Assembly: GCA_963772225.1 (NCBI GenBank)
Contig: CAVYWD010000003.1
Coordinates: forward strand, 186,001-250,000
From: CAVYWD01 sp963772225
Lineage (GTDB): Bacteria > Myxococcota > Myxococcia > Myxococcales > UBA5297
Direction: 5' to 3'
Length of the DNA: 64,000 bases
Below the pieces are notes generated by a model that was not told where the DNA came from, ran no database searches, and saw nothing but the letters and a program-made list of their open reading frames with translations. Of the stretch, positions 1 to 9,478 are shown piece after piece; position 1 is the first letter of the stretch, and each line of letters begins with the position of its first letter. The position numbers and the translations under genes are program-made.

Positions 1-108
1 CCCGCCGATGAGCGCCGTGAGCACGCCCACCGGCGCCGAGGTCCCGAGCGGCTTGAACAAGAGCCGCGCCGCGAGGTCGGCGAGCACCAGGAAGACCGCG
101 CCGCTCGA
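1..108 (-). pseudogene. FecCD/BtuC-type ABC permease, C-terminal fragment
   Basis: Read on the minus strand, the first 108 bases translate to a stretch containing AVFLVLADLAARLLF followed by PVGVLTALIGG. This matches the last transmembrane segments of FecCD/BtuC iron-siderophore or cobalamin permeases, where an LLADxxAR motif precedes a PxGxxTAxxG motif. The protein would continue past the left edge of the window. Upstream of about position 108 the same frame stops resembling the family (it reads DRWELRGGSS), and the neighbouring plus-strand methyltransferase begins there, so no room is left for the other eight or so membrane helices. I infer a truncated gene or a rearrangement junction. The short length limits certainty. 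Confidence 0.5.
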
Positions 109-296
109 CCCTCCTCTCAACTCCCACCGATCACCGAGAGCACGCGCTACGCTGTCGCCCCGAGCGATGCCTCCTGTCCCGAACGAGAATCCGCAGCCGA
201 AGGGCCATCGCCGCCGCGCTGTCGGCGATCGACGGCGCGGCGCGCGGCCGGCCGCTGGCGCTCGCGCTCACGCAGGCGCTGGCGCGGGCGGGCAAG

Positions 297-1538
297 ATGG
301 GCCCTCGCGAGCGCCGCGCCGCCGCCAGCGCCGCCCGGGGCGTCCTGCGCGAGCTGCGCCGCATCGACCTCGCCCTGGAGAGCGGGCTTGGCGCCGCCGG
401 CCTCTCCGTGGGGGCGCTTCTCCCCGAGGACCGGTCGCTGGCGCGCTACCTCGCCCTGCGGATCAGCGTCGAGGAGGAGCCCGCGCCCGAGGTCCTGCAG
501 GAGCTCGCGCGCCCGGGCCCGCCGCGACCGCGCGCCCTGGACGGCGCCGCGCTCGCGCGCATCGCCGCCGCGCTCCCCCTCGCCCGCGAGCTGCCGCGCC
601 CGGCCGACCCCGTCTCCGCCCTGGGGCTGCGCCGCTCCGTGCCGGACTTCCTGGCGCGGCGCCTGTCCCTCGAGCTCGGCGCCGAGCGCGCCGACCGCGT
701 GCTCGAGGCGCTCAACCGGCCGGCCCGCCTCGACCTGCGCGCGAACCTGCTGCGCACCACGCGCGAGGCCCTCGCCGAGCGGCTCGCCGTCAGGGGGGTT
801 GCGACGGCGCCATGCGCGCTCTCCCCCGAGGGGCTCGTCGCCGCTGATCGCAGCCGGCTGTTCGGCGGGGGCCCGCACGCCGATGGCCAGTTCGAGGCGC
901 AGGACGAGGGCTCGCAGCTCATCGCGCTCGCCGCCCTGGCGCGCCCCGGAGAGCTCGCCGTCGACACCTGCGCGGGGAGCGGCGGCAAGGCGCTGGCACT
1001 GGCGGCCCACGTGGGGCGGAGCGGCAGGGTCGTGGCGTGCGACGTGAGCCCCAGGCGCCTCTCGGAGCTGCCCGCGCGGGCGAGGCATGCAGGCGCCGGG
1101 CGGATCATCGAGGTGGCGGCGGCTCCGCCCGGGTCGCTCGAGGCGCGGGCCGACGCCGTGCTGGTGGACGCTCCCTGCAGCGGGATCGGCTCGCTTCGCC
1201 GCGAGGTGGACCTGCGATGGCGTCTGGCGGAGAGCGACCTGGATCGGTTCCCCGAGCGACAGCTCGCGATCCTCTCGGAGGCGTCGCGCCTGGTGCGCCC
1301 GGGGGGCCGGCTGGTCTACGCCACGTGCTCCCCGCTGCGGGCGGAGGGAGAGGCGGTCGTGGAGCGCTTCCTCAAGGGAGCGCCGGCCTTCGCGCCTGGG
1401 GACCTGCGCCGAGGCTTGCCCGCCTGCGCGCATCCGGCCCTCGAAAGTGATTGGGCCCTGCGGACCTGGCCCGAGCGCGACGGCGGCGGAGCGTTCTTCG
1501 CCGCCCTGCTGGTGCGCCGACTCGGAGGCCCGGGATGA
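297..1538 (+). CDS. RsmB/NOP-type RNA m5C methyltransferase
   Basis: SAM-dependent cytosine-C5 RNA methyltransferase of the RsmB/Nop2/Sun family, probably acting on 16S rRNA in the cytoplasm. An N-terminal NusB-like helical region is followed by the Rossmann motif DTCAGSGGKAL, motif IV DAPCSGIGSLRR with one conserved Cys, and motif VI YATCSPLRAEGE with the catalytic Cys. The C-terminus is complete. The ATG at 297 is the first canonical start in this frame, but protein-like sequence continues upstream in frame to about 204 (AIAAALSAIDGAARG). An ATG at 167 in another frame would join it if one G of the GGG at 202-204 were extra, so the natural start is probably 167 with a one-base frame break. 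Which rRNA position is modified cannot be told. The sequence is fairly divergent from RsmB of E. coli. Confidence 0.85.
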   Translation: MGPRERRAAASAARGVLRELRRIDLALESGLGAAGLSVGALLPEDRSLARYLALRISVEEEPAPEVLQELARPGPPRPRALDGAALARIAAALPLARELPRPADPVSALGLRRSVPDFLARRLSLELGAERADRVLEALNRPARLDLRANLLRTTREALAERLAVRGVATAPCALSPEGLVAADRSRLFGGGPHADGQFEAQDEGSQLIALAALARPGELAVDTCAGSGGKALALAAHVGRSGRVVACDVSPRRLSELPARARHAGAGRIIEVAAAPPGSLEARADAVLVDAPCSGIGSLRREVDLRWRLAESDLDRFPERQLAILSEASRLVRPGGRLVYATCSPLRAEGEAVVERFLKGAPAFAPGDLRRGLPACAHPALESDWALRTWPERDGGGAFFAALLVRRLGGPG

Positions 1539-1633
1539 TCCAGGCCGTCGGGGAGGGCCTCTTGGCCGGGCCCAGAGGGCTGTGCGGTCCCAACTTCCCG
1601 GCGAGGTGTCCCGCCCCCGCGTCGTCGAACGCG

Positions 1634-2938
1634 CTATTTTCCGTAGACGCTGACGATGCTCTTTTGAATGGCGTCGTCGGTTGCATCGCTCGTCTCGGCC
1701 GCGATGACGGCGCCTTCGGAGAACCCACCGGCGCCGCCGTTGTCGCCGGCGCCACCTTCGCCGAGCGTGAGCCCGCCTTCCTGCCTGAGGGGCGAGTAGC
1801 CCTTGGGCAGCGTCGGCAGGTCGAGCCCGACCGACAGTGCGCCCGACTTGGCGTTCCCGCTCTTCAGCTGCCAATGAGCGGTTCCGTCGTGCTTCATGAG
1901 CGCCGTCACGACGTCGTACGGGACGGATGGGTCGGTGCTTTCGCCGGTATCAGAGCAATCGCCGCACAGCGCGCCGTGGCTGCACACGCAGGTGTCGCCG
2001 GCATAGACGCCGGCCTCCCAGTCGACCATGACCCAAGGCCCGTCCCCCTGGCCTTTGGACCACCAGGATTCCTTCGAAAAATTGAGGGCGCTCAAGGTGC
2101 CGGGGCCGCTGTAGTGAATGGCGTTGCCCGTGTTTCCGTAATTGAAGCAGCACCCGCCGTTGACATATTTCGCGTGAAAGACTCCCCACTCGGTTTGGGG
2201 CTGGGAGCCTGTGGGCATGTTCTTGGTCTTGTTCCGATTCCTGAGGCACTTCCCGTTCCCGGTCGGCCTCTGTCCGTCCTCGACCGCGATGGGTATCTTG
2301 GTTCCGTCGGACATCTGCCAGTACTGGATATCCATCAGGTCGCAGGGGATGGGCGTGCCTGGCTGGTTCGAGCTCACGTCTCCTCTCCAGAGGTCGTTGC
2401 CGTTCCCGCTCTGGTCGTACAGCGTGGTGATCTTGCACGTCTTGCCCGAACAGAAAGTGCTCAAGGCGCTCGCGTCCACGAGCCCGCCCGCGGCCGCGAC
2501 GCCGATATCCTTCTCCTGGTTGTCGGATGTGCGCAGGGCTTTGAAAAGAGGGCCGGCGTAGGAAGCGAACATGGCGCGGGTGAGGGAGTGGGCGACAACG
2601 AGGGGTGTGCCCGCAGCCTTGGCGATGTCGCCTGGAAGAGTGCTCTGAGCGGGCTCGCCGGCGTCGGCGTCCTGCCCGCGGGAGGCGTCTTGGCCGGCAT
2701 CGCTGCCGCCCCCGCCGCCGCTCGCATCGCCGCTGCCCGCATCGCCGCTGCTGGCGTCGATGCTGTTGGCGTCGCTGCTCGACGCGTCGCTGCCGCTTCC
2801 GGCGTCCCGCGACGCGTCGCTGATGCCTCCATCGGCGCCCGGCGTGGTGGCCTCGCCCTCGATGGTGCAGGAGCCGAAGAACGCCATCGAGCCGAGCAGA
2901 AGGGCTTGCCACCGCCATCCCTGAAGCAAGGAATCCAT
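1634..2938 (-). CDS. GH54 alpha-L-arabinofuranosidase lipoprotein
   Basis: Secreted glycosidase predicted to release arabinofuranosyl side chains from arabinoxylan or arabinan. The N-terminus is a lipoprotein signal with lipobox FGSC (Cys24), followed by an about 80-residue Asp/Ser/Gly linker, then a catalytic domain of the ArabFuran-catal (AbfB, GH54) type. Family landmarks are VAHSLTRAMFASY, LYDQSGNGNDL, the CCFNYGN cysteine pair, and DGPWVMVDWEAG containing the Glu that aligns with the known nucleophile of fungal AbfB. The fungal CBM42 arabinose-binding domain is absent, so the protein (434 aa) ends just after the catalytic domain. The start at 2938 is chosen because GGTGGAG lies 5 bases upstream. 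It lies in a locus with two GH3 glycosidases, which fits stepwise plant-polymer breakdown at the cell surface. Confidence 0.85.
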   Translation of the reverse strand: MDSLLQGWRWQALLLGSMAFFGSCTIEGEATTPGADGGISDASRDAGSGSDASSSDANSIDASSGDAGSGDASGGGGGSDAGQDASRGQDADAGEPAQSTLPGDIAKAAGTPLVVAHSLTRAMFASYAGPLFKALRTSDNQEKDIGVAAAGGLVDASALSTFCSGKTCKITTLYDQSGNGNDLWRGDVSSNQPGTPIPCDLMDIQYWQMSDGTKIPIAVEDGQRPTGNGKCLRNRNKTKNMPTGSQPQTEWGVFHAKYVNGGCCFNYGNTGNAIHYSGPGTLSALNFSKESWWSKGQGDGPWVMVDWEAGVYAGDTCVCSHGALCGDCSDTGESTDPSVPYDVVTALMKHDGTAHWQLKSGNAKSGALSVGLDLPTLPKGYSPLRQEGGLTLGEGGAGDNGGAGGFSEGAVIAAETSDATDDAIQKSIVSVYGK

Positions 2939-3003
2939 CGTCACTCCACCGGAGATGGGAGAACGCGGTCTCGGTTCATTCATACGGTGCGACCTCGGCT
3001 TCG

Positions 3004-3099
3004 TGCGCTGTAGCTCTTGTCGCCGCCGGTCCCCAGGATAATGGAGCCCTCCTTCTTCATGGGGTCGTAACCATTGTTCGGCCGAGCGCCTTCGTACAT
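3004..3099 (-). pseudogene. Relic of a second GH54 arabinofuranosidase
   Basis: The minus-strand reading from the ATG at 3099 contains MYEGARPNNGYDP followed by MKKEGSIILGTGGDKSYSA. In GH54 enzymes this segment (RPxxGYNPMxKEGAIILGIGGDNS) carries the acid/base Asp near the end of the catalytic domain. Similarity stops on both sides: the frame has a stop upstream, and downstream reads into unrelated residues and a stop at 2980-2982. It is closer to the fungal consensus than the matching part of the intact neighbour (LTLGEGGAGDN), so it is not simply a duplicate of it. I infer a leftover of a second arabinofuranosidase gene. The rest of 2939-3299 shows nothing recognisable. Confidence 0.5.
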
Positions 3100-3299
3100 C
3101 GGGCCATGGAGTCACCATCGCCCCGAAGAGGGTCATGCGCCGTCGCGGGTGGCGTCCCGCTCTCGGTGGATGAGCCGGCGCTCTCCCGGCGGGCTGACCG
3201 GCGATGCGTTCACGGAGGGAGGCGCAAGTTCTCTGCTCGCGGGGATTCGCTGCCGCGCCGACCCGCGCCATCGGACGGTCGAGGCGTGCCGGCGCAGAC

Positions 3300-4943
3300 T
3301 CATTGCACCGTCAGGTCCGCCTCCGCCCGTGCGTCGGCCGACGAGCTGCCGACGGTGAGGTGGACGGCGCCGGCCGGCGTCCGGTAGGCCTTCGCCGCAT
3401 CGTCCCAGGTGGCGAGGCCGGTCGCGCTGACATTGAAGGTGACGGTTTGTCGCTCCCCGGCGGTCAACGTCACGCGCCGGAAGCCGATGAGACGCTTGGC
3501 CGGCCGCACGAGCCCCGCGTCGGCCGGATAACCCGCGTAGAGCTGCACGACCTCGTCTCCGCCGCGCGCGCCGGTGTTGCTCACGTCCACGCTGGCCGCG
3601 ACGCTGCCCGCCTGCGCGAGCGAGGTCGAGCCGAGGCGCAGCGCCGAGTAGCCGAAGGTCGTGTAGCTGAGGCCGTGTCCGAAGGGATAGAGCGGCGCGC
3701 CCTTGAAGTACAGGTACGTGCGGCCCTTGCGGATGTCGTAGTCGAGCTTGTCCGGAAGGTCATTGAGCGACTGGTACCAGGTCACGGTCGTCCTGCCGCC
3801 GGGATTGAAGTCGCCGAAGAGGGCGTCGGCGAGCGCGTTGCCGAGCTCCTGGCTCGAGTGGGTGACGTGCACGATCGCCGGGACGTTGTCGTTAACCCAG
3901 CCGACCGCCTGCTGGAAGCTGGAGACGAGCACGACGATCGTGCGCGGGTTGGCTTGGAAGACGCTCTGGATCAAAGACAGCTGCTCGGGCTTGAGGTCGA
4001 TCGCCTTGCGGTCGACCGCTTCTTTCCCGTCGTAGGGGCTCGGGCAGGTGGCCCACGCGGTGGTCCCGCAGTAGGGGTGATTGCCGACCAGAACGATGGC
4101 GGCGTCCGCGCCGGTGGCGATCTTGACCGCTTGGCCGTTGGTGTTGTCCTGGGCGTACTGCACCTGGACGCCGCTCCCGACCTTGGCGCGAATTCCGTCG
4201 AGCGCCGTCACGGCGTAGGGCGGCTTGCCGCCGTACCAGTCGGAGATGACCTGATCCGCGTTCGGACCGATGACGGCCAGCGAGTGGAGGCTCGCCATGT
4301 CGAGCGGCAGCGTGCCCGCGCTGTTCTTCAGCAGCACGATGGACTTCTGCGTGACGAGCCGCGCGGCGGCCTTGTTCTCGGCGCTGTTCCACGGCTGCGA
4401 TTGCCCGTCGACCGACGAGTAGGGAACGCGCGCCGGCGGATCGAACTCCCCGAGCCGGAAGCGCATGCGGAAGTTGCCGCGCAGGGCCGCGTCGACGTCG
4501 GCGCGCGTGAGCTTGCCGGCGGTGAACGCCCGCTGCATGGCCGCGGCGTCTCCAGCGAGGACCACGGGCGTGCCCGCCTTGACCGTGCCCGCGGCGGCGT
4601 CCTCCAGCGACGGGAAATAGTGATAGCTGCTGTACGCGGCCTGCATGGCCCCCGCGTCGGTGCAGACCATCCCGTCGAATCCCCACTCGTCGATGACGAT
4701 GCTCTTGATGAGCGGAGAGACGACGCTCGGGACCCCGCCGACCGCGTTGTACGACGTCATGAAACCTTGTCCGCCGGCCTGCAGCACCTCGCGGAAAGGC
4801 AGCAGGTAGTACTCGCGCAGGTTGCGCTCATCGACCGTCACGTTGAAGTTGTCGCGGTGGTCCTCTTCGCTGTACGCGAGGAAATGCTTGGCCGTGGACG
4901 CGACCTGGAGGTAGCTCGGGTCGTCGCCTTGAAGGCCGCGCAC
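3300..4943 (-). CDS. GH3 beta-glycosidase, C-terminal part (frameshifted gene)
   Basis: This is the larger part of a family-3 glycoside hydrolase resembling beta-xylosidase/beta-glucosidase. It carries the end of the TIM barrel with GFDGMVCTDAGAM (the Asp is the family nucleophile), the second alpha/beta-sandwich domain beginning ENKAAARLVTQKSIVLLKNSAGTLPL, and a C-terminal fibronectin-III-like domain (FGHGLSYTTFGYSALRL, VVQLYAGYP, RLIGFRRVTL). Family-like coding continues in the same frame upstream of 4943 to about 5029 (LARDPRAGR, EHLGEDPYLVGELAKGF), where it meets the end of the N-terminal reading frame listed next. The two together make one ordinary full-length enzyme. A single extra base near 5028-5031 accounts for the break. 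As written, the cell would not make the whole enzyme. Confidence 0.8.
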   Translation of the reverse strand: MRGLQGDDPSYLQVASTAKHFLAYSEEDHRDNFNVTVDERNLREYYLLPFREVLQAGGQGFMTSYNAVGGVPSVVSPLIKSIVIDEWGFDGMVCTDAGAMQAAYSSYHYFPSLEDAAAGTVKAGTPVVLAGDAAAMQRAFTAGKLTRADVDAALRGNFRMRFRLGEFDPPARVPYSSVDGQSQPWNSAENKAAARLVTQKSIVLLKNSAGTLPLDMASLHSLAVIGPNADQVISDWYGGKPPYAVTALDGIRAKVGSGVQVQYAQDNTNGQAVKIATGADAAIVLVGNHPYCGTTAWATCPSPYDGKEAVDRKAIDLKPEQLSLIQSVFQANPRTIVVLVSSFQQAVGWVNDNVPAIVHVTHSSQELGNALADALFGDFNPGGRTTVTWYQSLNDLPDKLDYDIRKGRTYLYFKGAPLYPFGHGLSYTTFGYSALRLGSTSLAQAGSVAASVDVSNTGARGGDEVVQLYAGYPADAGLVRPAKRLIGFRRVTLTAGERQTVTFNVSATGLATWDDAAKAYRTPAGAVHLTVGSSSADARAEADLTVQ

Positions 4944-4959
4944 GAAGCCCTTGGCCAGC

Positions 4960-5691
4960 TCACCGACCAGGTAGGGGTCTTCGCCCAGGTGCTCCTCGCT
5001 GCGTCCCGCGCGCGGGTCGCGCGCCAGAATCGACCACGGGCGCGCGGATTGCCAGGCTGGCGTGGGTGCCGTTGAACTTTTCGAAATACACGCGCGCCTC
5101 GTGCCCCTCGATCGCGCCCACGGTGCGGAGCATCTCCGGATCCCAAGTCTCGCCCAGGCCGGAGGCCTGCGGGAACTGGGTGGACACGATCCCCATGGTG
5201 GGCTCGTTCGGCGCGACGCTGAGCCCGTGGATGCCCTCGGTGAACGTGTGGAAAGCGGCGATCCCCAGGCGAGAGACCGCCGGTTGGTACTCGCTCAGGA
5301 ACGACACCGCCTCGGCGTCGGTGAGCAGGCTCAAGAGGTTGGTGACCCGCTCCTCTAAGGGTAGGCAGTGGTCGCGAAACGGATAGGTTTGATCCTTCGG
5401 ATCGCTGACGCAGGGGCCGGCGTCGGGCGTTCCGCTGCTGCCCGAGTCGGGCCGGCCGGCGTCGGTTTCACCGCCGACGTCCGCGGCGGTTTGGCCGGCA
5501 TCGGACGCCGCGCCGCCGCCCGCGTCGGGTCGGCCCCCGCCGTCGGCGCCTCCATCGGCGCCGCCATCGGCGGTTGCTCCGCTGAGCGTGCCCGTGCACG
5601 CCGCGAGCAGCAGCGCCGCGGCGAGCGCTGCTCGAGAGCGGGGAGTATCCGCGGCGGGTCGACGAATGGTCTTGCTCCTCGAAGTCGCCAT
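4960..5691 (-). CDS. GH3 beta-glycosidase, N-terminal part (frameshifted gene)
   Basis: Start of the same GH3 gene. A lipoprotein signal (lipobox LAAC, Cys32) is followed by an Asp/Gly/Ala linker of about 60 residues and the beginning of the TIM barrel (LLSLLTDAEAVSFLSEYQPAVSRLGI, FTEGIHGLSVAPN, FPQASGLGETWDPEML, LAIRAPVVD). After APVVD the frame becomes SGARPARGTQRGAPGRRP, which is plainly the neighbouring frame of LARDPRAGRSEEHLGEDPYL. The break therefore lies around 5026-5033. The enzyme would be anchored at the cell surface beside the GH54 protein. Whether the break is a real mutation or a sequence error cannot be decided here. The intact GH3 gene at 6171 could cover part of its role. Confidence 0.75.
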   Translation of the reverse strand: MATSRSKTIRRPAADTPRSRAALAAALLLAACTGTLSGATADGGADGGADGGGRPDAGGGAASDAGQTAADVGGETDAGRPDSGSSGTPDAGPCVSDPKDQTYPFRDHCLPLEERVTNLLSLLTDAEAVSFLSEYQPAVSRLGIAAFHTFTEGIHGLSVAPNEPTMGIVSTQFPQASGLGETWDPEMLRTVGAIEGHEARVYFEKFNGTHASLAIRAPVVDSGARPARGTQRGAPGRRPLPGR

Positions 5692-6170
5692 CGGCTCGAC
5701 TCGTCACCCATAGTGACCGAACCGGCCGGAACAGGTCACGGAGCGGGCGACTCGCAGGCGCGGGTCGCTCGAGCTCGTGCCTCCGATTCCTTGCGGGGTC
5801 GGCTGGATGCGTCCACCCGGACTCGGAGTTCTCGGCGCGCCGCGGGTGGGCCCGGGCTTTTGACCCGCTCCTGGCCAATCCGAGCACAATGAGATCTCCT
5901 GAGGGGCCTACCGGCCTCGCGAATGTTCGAGCCTCCACCGGGGCTGCCATCGAGCTCGGGGGGATGCTTGCGGGAAGTCTCCAGCGAGAGCCAGTTGCGA
6001 AAGTCGGCAATCGACGCACGCGGAATTTCCTCACCCCCCAACCCCCTCCCCGCTAGCGGGGAGGGGGCGAAGGGGGAGAGGTCGATCGGGTAGGCGAGGA
6101 GACCATTTTTGCGACGCACGAGTCGGCTCGCGCTCGCCCGGTTGCAGGCCCCGGACCTCAGGGAGAATCC
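5692..6170. other. Intergenic stretch between divergent GH3 genes
   Basis: This region separates two glycosidase genes transcribed away from each other, so both promoters should lie here, but I could not define convincing -35/-10 pairs. The only clear structure is the C/G-rich palindromic repeat at 6029-6083. No protein-like reading frame was found. AGGGAG lies 5 bases upstream of the ATG at 6171. Confidence 0.4.
6029..6083. repeat. C/G-rich palindromic intergenic repeat
   Basis: The core 6042-6067 is a perfect 26-bp palindrome (arms of 13 bases: CCCCCTCCCCGCT and its complement, centred on CTAG), set in a longer imperfect C-tract/G-tract symmetry. Translated, it gives the FAPSPLAGRGLG-type peptides that are familiar as spurious readings of dispersed intergenic repeats in many high-GC genomes. 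No T-run follows, so it is not a standard terminator. It could act as a REP-like element. Confidence 0.6.
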
Positions 6171-8558
<2,388 letters not shown>

Positions 8559-8816
8559 GCCTCGAGTCTCGCTGCCGTTGCGCGGCGCAGATGGCAAGGC
8601 CCGCTATCGCGGCTCCCAATACGAAGTCCGCGAAGGCGGACTTGGCGGCGGGGGCCGCGACCGTCGCCCGAGACGTTGAACCGCGGCTCAAATGCGTGTG
8701 CCAGGTTCCGCCTGCATGGCGCAGCAGGGATCGCTCAACGAGCTCGCGCCCGGGGCGTTGTAGAAGGTGAGCCTCTCGGTGGGCCCGAAAGACGCTCGCT
8801 CCCGTTCGGCGGCCGC

Positions 8817-9392
8817 TCAGCCCCGGATGCGCTCCACGAGGCTCGCGCCCGTGGCCGGGTCGCGCCCGAAGAGATCGATGTACTCCACCGTGAGCGCCCG
8901 GCGCAGCTTGACGTGCGCGCTCGAGAGCTCGGCGCCGGAGATCCCCGCGATGGAGCAGCGCGCGGTGGCCTGGCACTTCCCGTCGGCGCCCCTCTTCGTC
9001 GCCACGACCACGTCCCGCGACACAGCCTTGAGCCGGACGGCGAGCTGGGCGCCAACTTCCCCTCGGTGCAGCAGCCGTTGGTCGGACACGCCGTAGGCGA
9101 CGTACTCGATCCAGCCGAGCGAATGGGTGCGCACCGGCGGCGAGTTCTCGAACTCGCGCCAGTACGGGAAGAGCGCGGAGTCGCCCAAAGGAGCGCAGTC
9201 GGCGCCGAGCCGCAGCCCGTAGTCCACCCGGTTCCGGTCGTCGCTCTTGCTCACGAAGAAGACGGTCTCGACGTCGTTGGGGCCGAACGACGGATTGTCC
9301 GCGCGGGCGTCGCCGCTCGCGAGCGCCAGGGCGGCGCCGATGAGCGGCGCCAGGGAGCGAATCCGGCTATGGGTGAAGCGTCGGTCGCTCAT
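8817..9392 (-). CDS. DUF4833-type exported protein
   Basis: Small exported protein of 191 aa with a Sec signal (RIRSLAPLIGAALALASGDARA) and a core that starts ETVFFVSKSDDRNRVDYGLRL and continues FPYWREFEN and HSLGWIEYVAYGV. This pattern matches DUF4833, a family of unknown function. The ATG at 9392 directly precedes the signal peptide; an in-frame ATG at 9422 would add ten Pro-rich residues. Neither has a strong Shine-Dalgarno. It is the last gene of the minus-strand cyclitol operon, 86 bases after the MMPL transporter, so it may act on or bind an exported product in the envelope. That role is inferred only from position. Confidence 0.7.
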   Translation of the reverse strand: MSDRRFTHSRIRSLAPLIGAALALASGDARADNPSFGPNDVETVFFVSKSDDRNRVDYGLRLGADCAPLGDSALFPYWREFENSPPVRTHSLGWIEYVAYGVSDQRLLHRGEVGAQLAVRLKAVSRDVVVATKRGADGKCQATARCSIAGISGAELSSAHVKLRRALTVEYIDLFGRDPATGASLVERIRG

Positions 9393-9478
9393 GAAGGGTG
9401 GTGGCGGAGGTGGGGCGCTCATGTCGGAGCCGGAGGCCGTCCGCCTGTGATACTGCGCGATTGCGTGGGCTGGCAAAC

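Noticed and set aside
147..1874. 575-codon minus-strand open frame
   Set aside because: It covers the RsmB-like gene antisense, is Arg/Ala/Gly-rich, has no domain and uses the complement of good codons.
1451..3013. 520-codon plus-strand open frame opposite the GH54 gene
   Set aside because: The GH54 catalytic motifs lie on the minus strand; the plus frame is a GC-skew shadow.
6029..6083. Rho-independent terminator
   Set aside because: The palindrome is strong but no T-run follows and the flanking genes diverge, so no transcript is expected to end there.
8559..8816. Minus-strand reading ERASFGPTERLTFYNAPGASS before the DUF4833 gene end
   Set aside because: It has a stop within 40 residues and no family match by eye; more likely chance than a relic.
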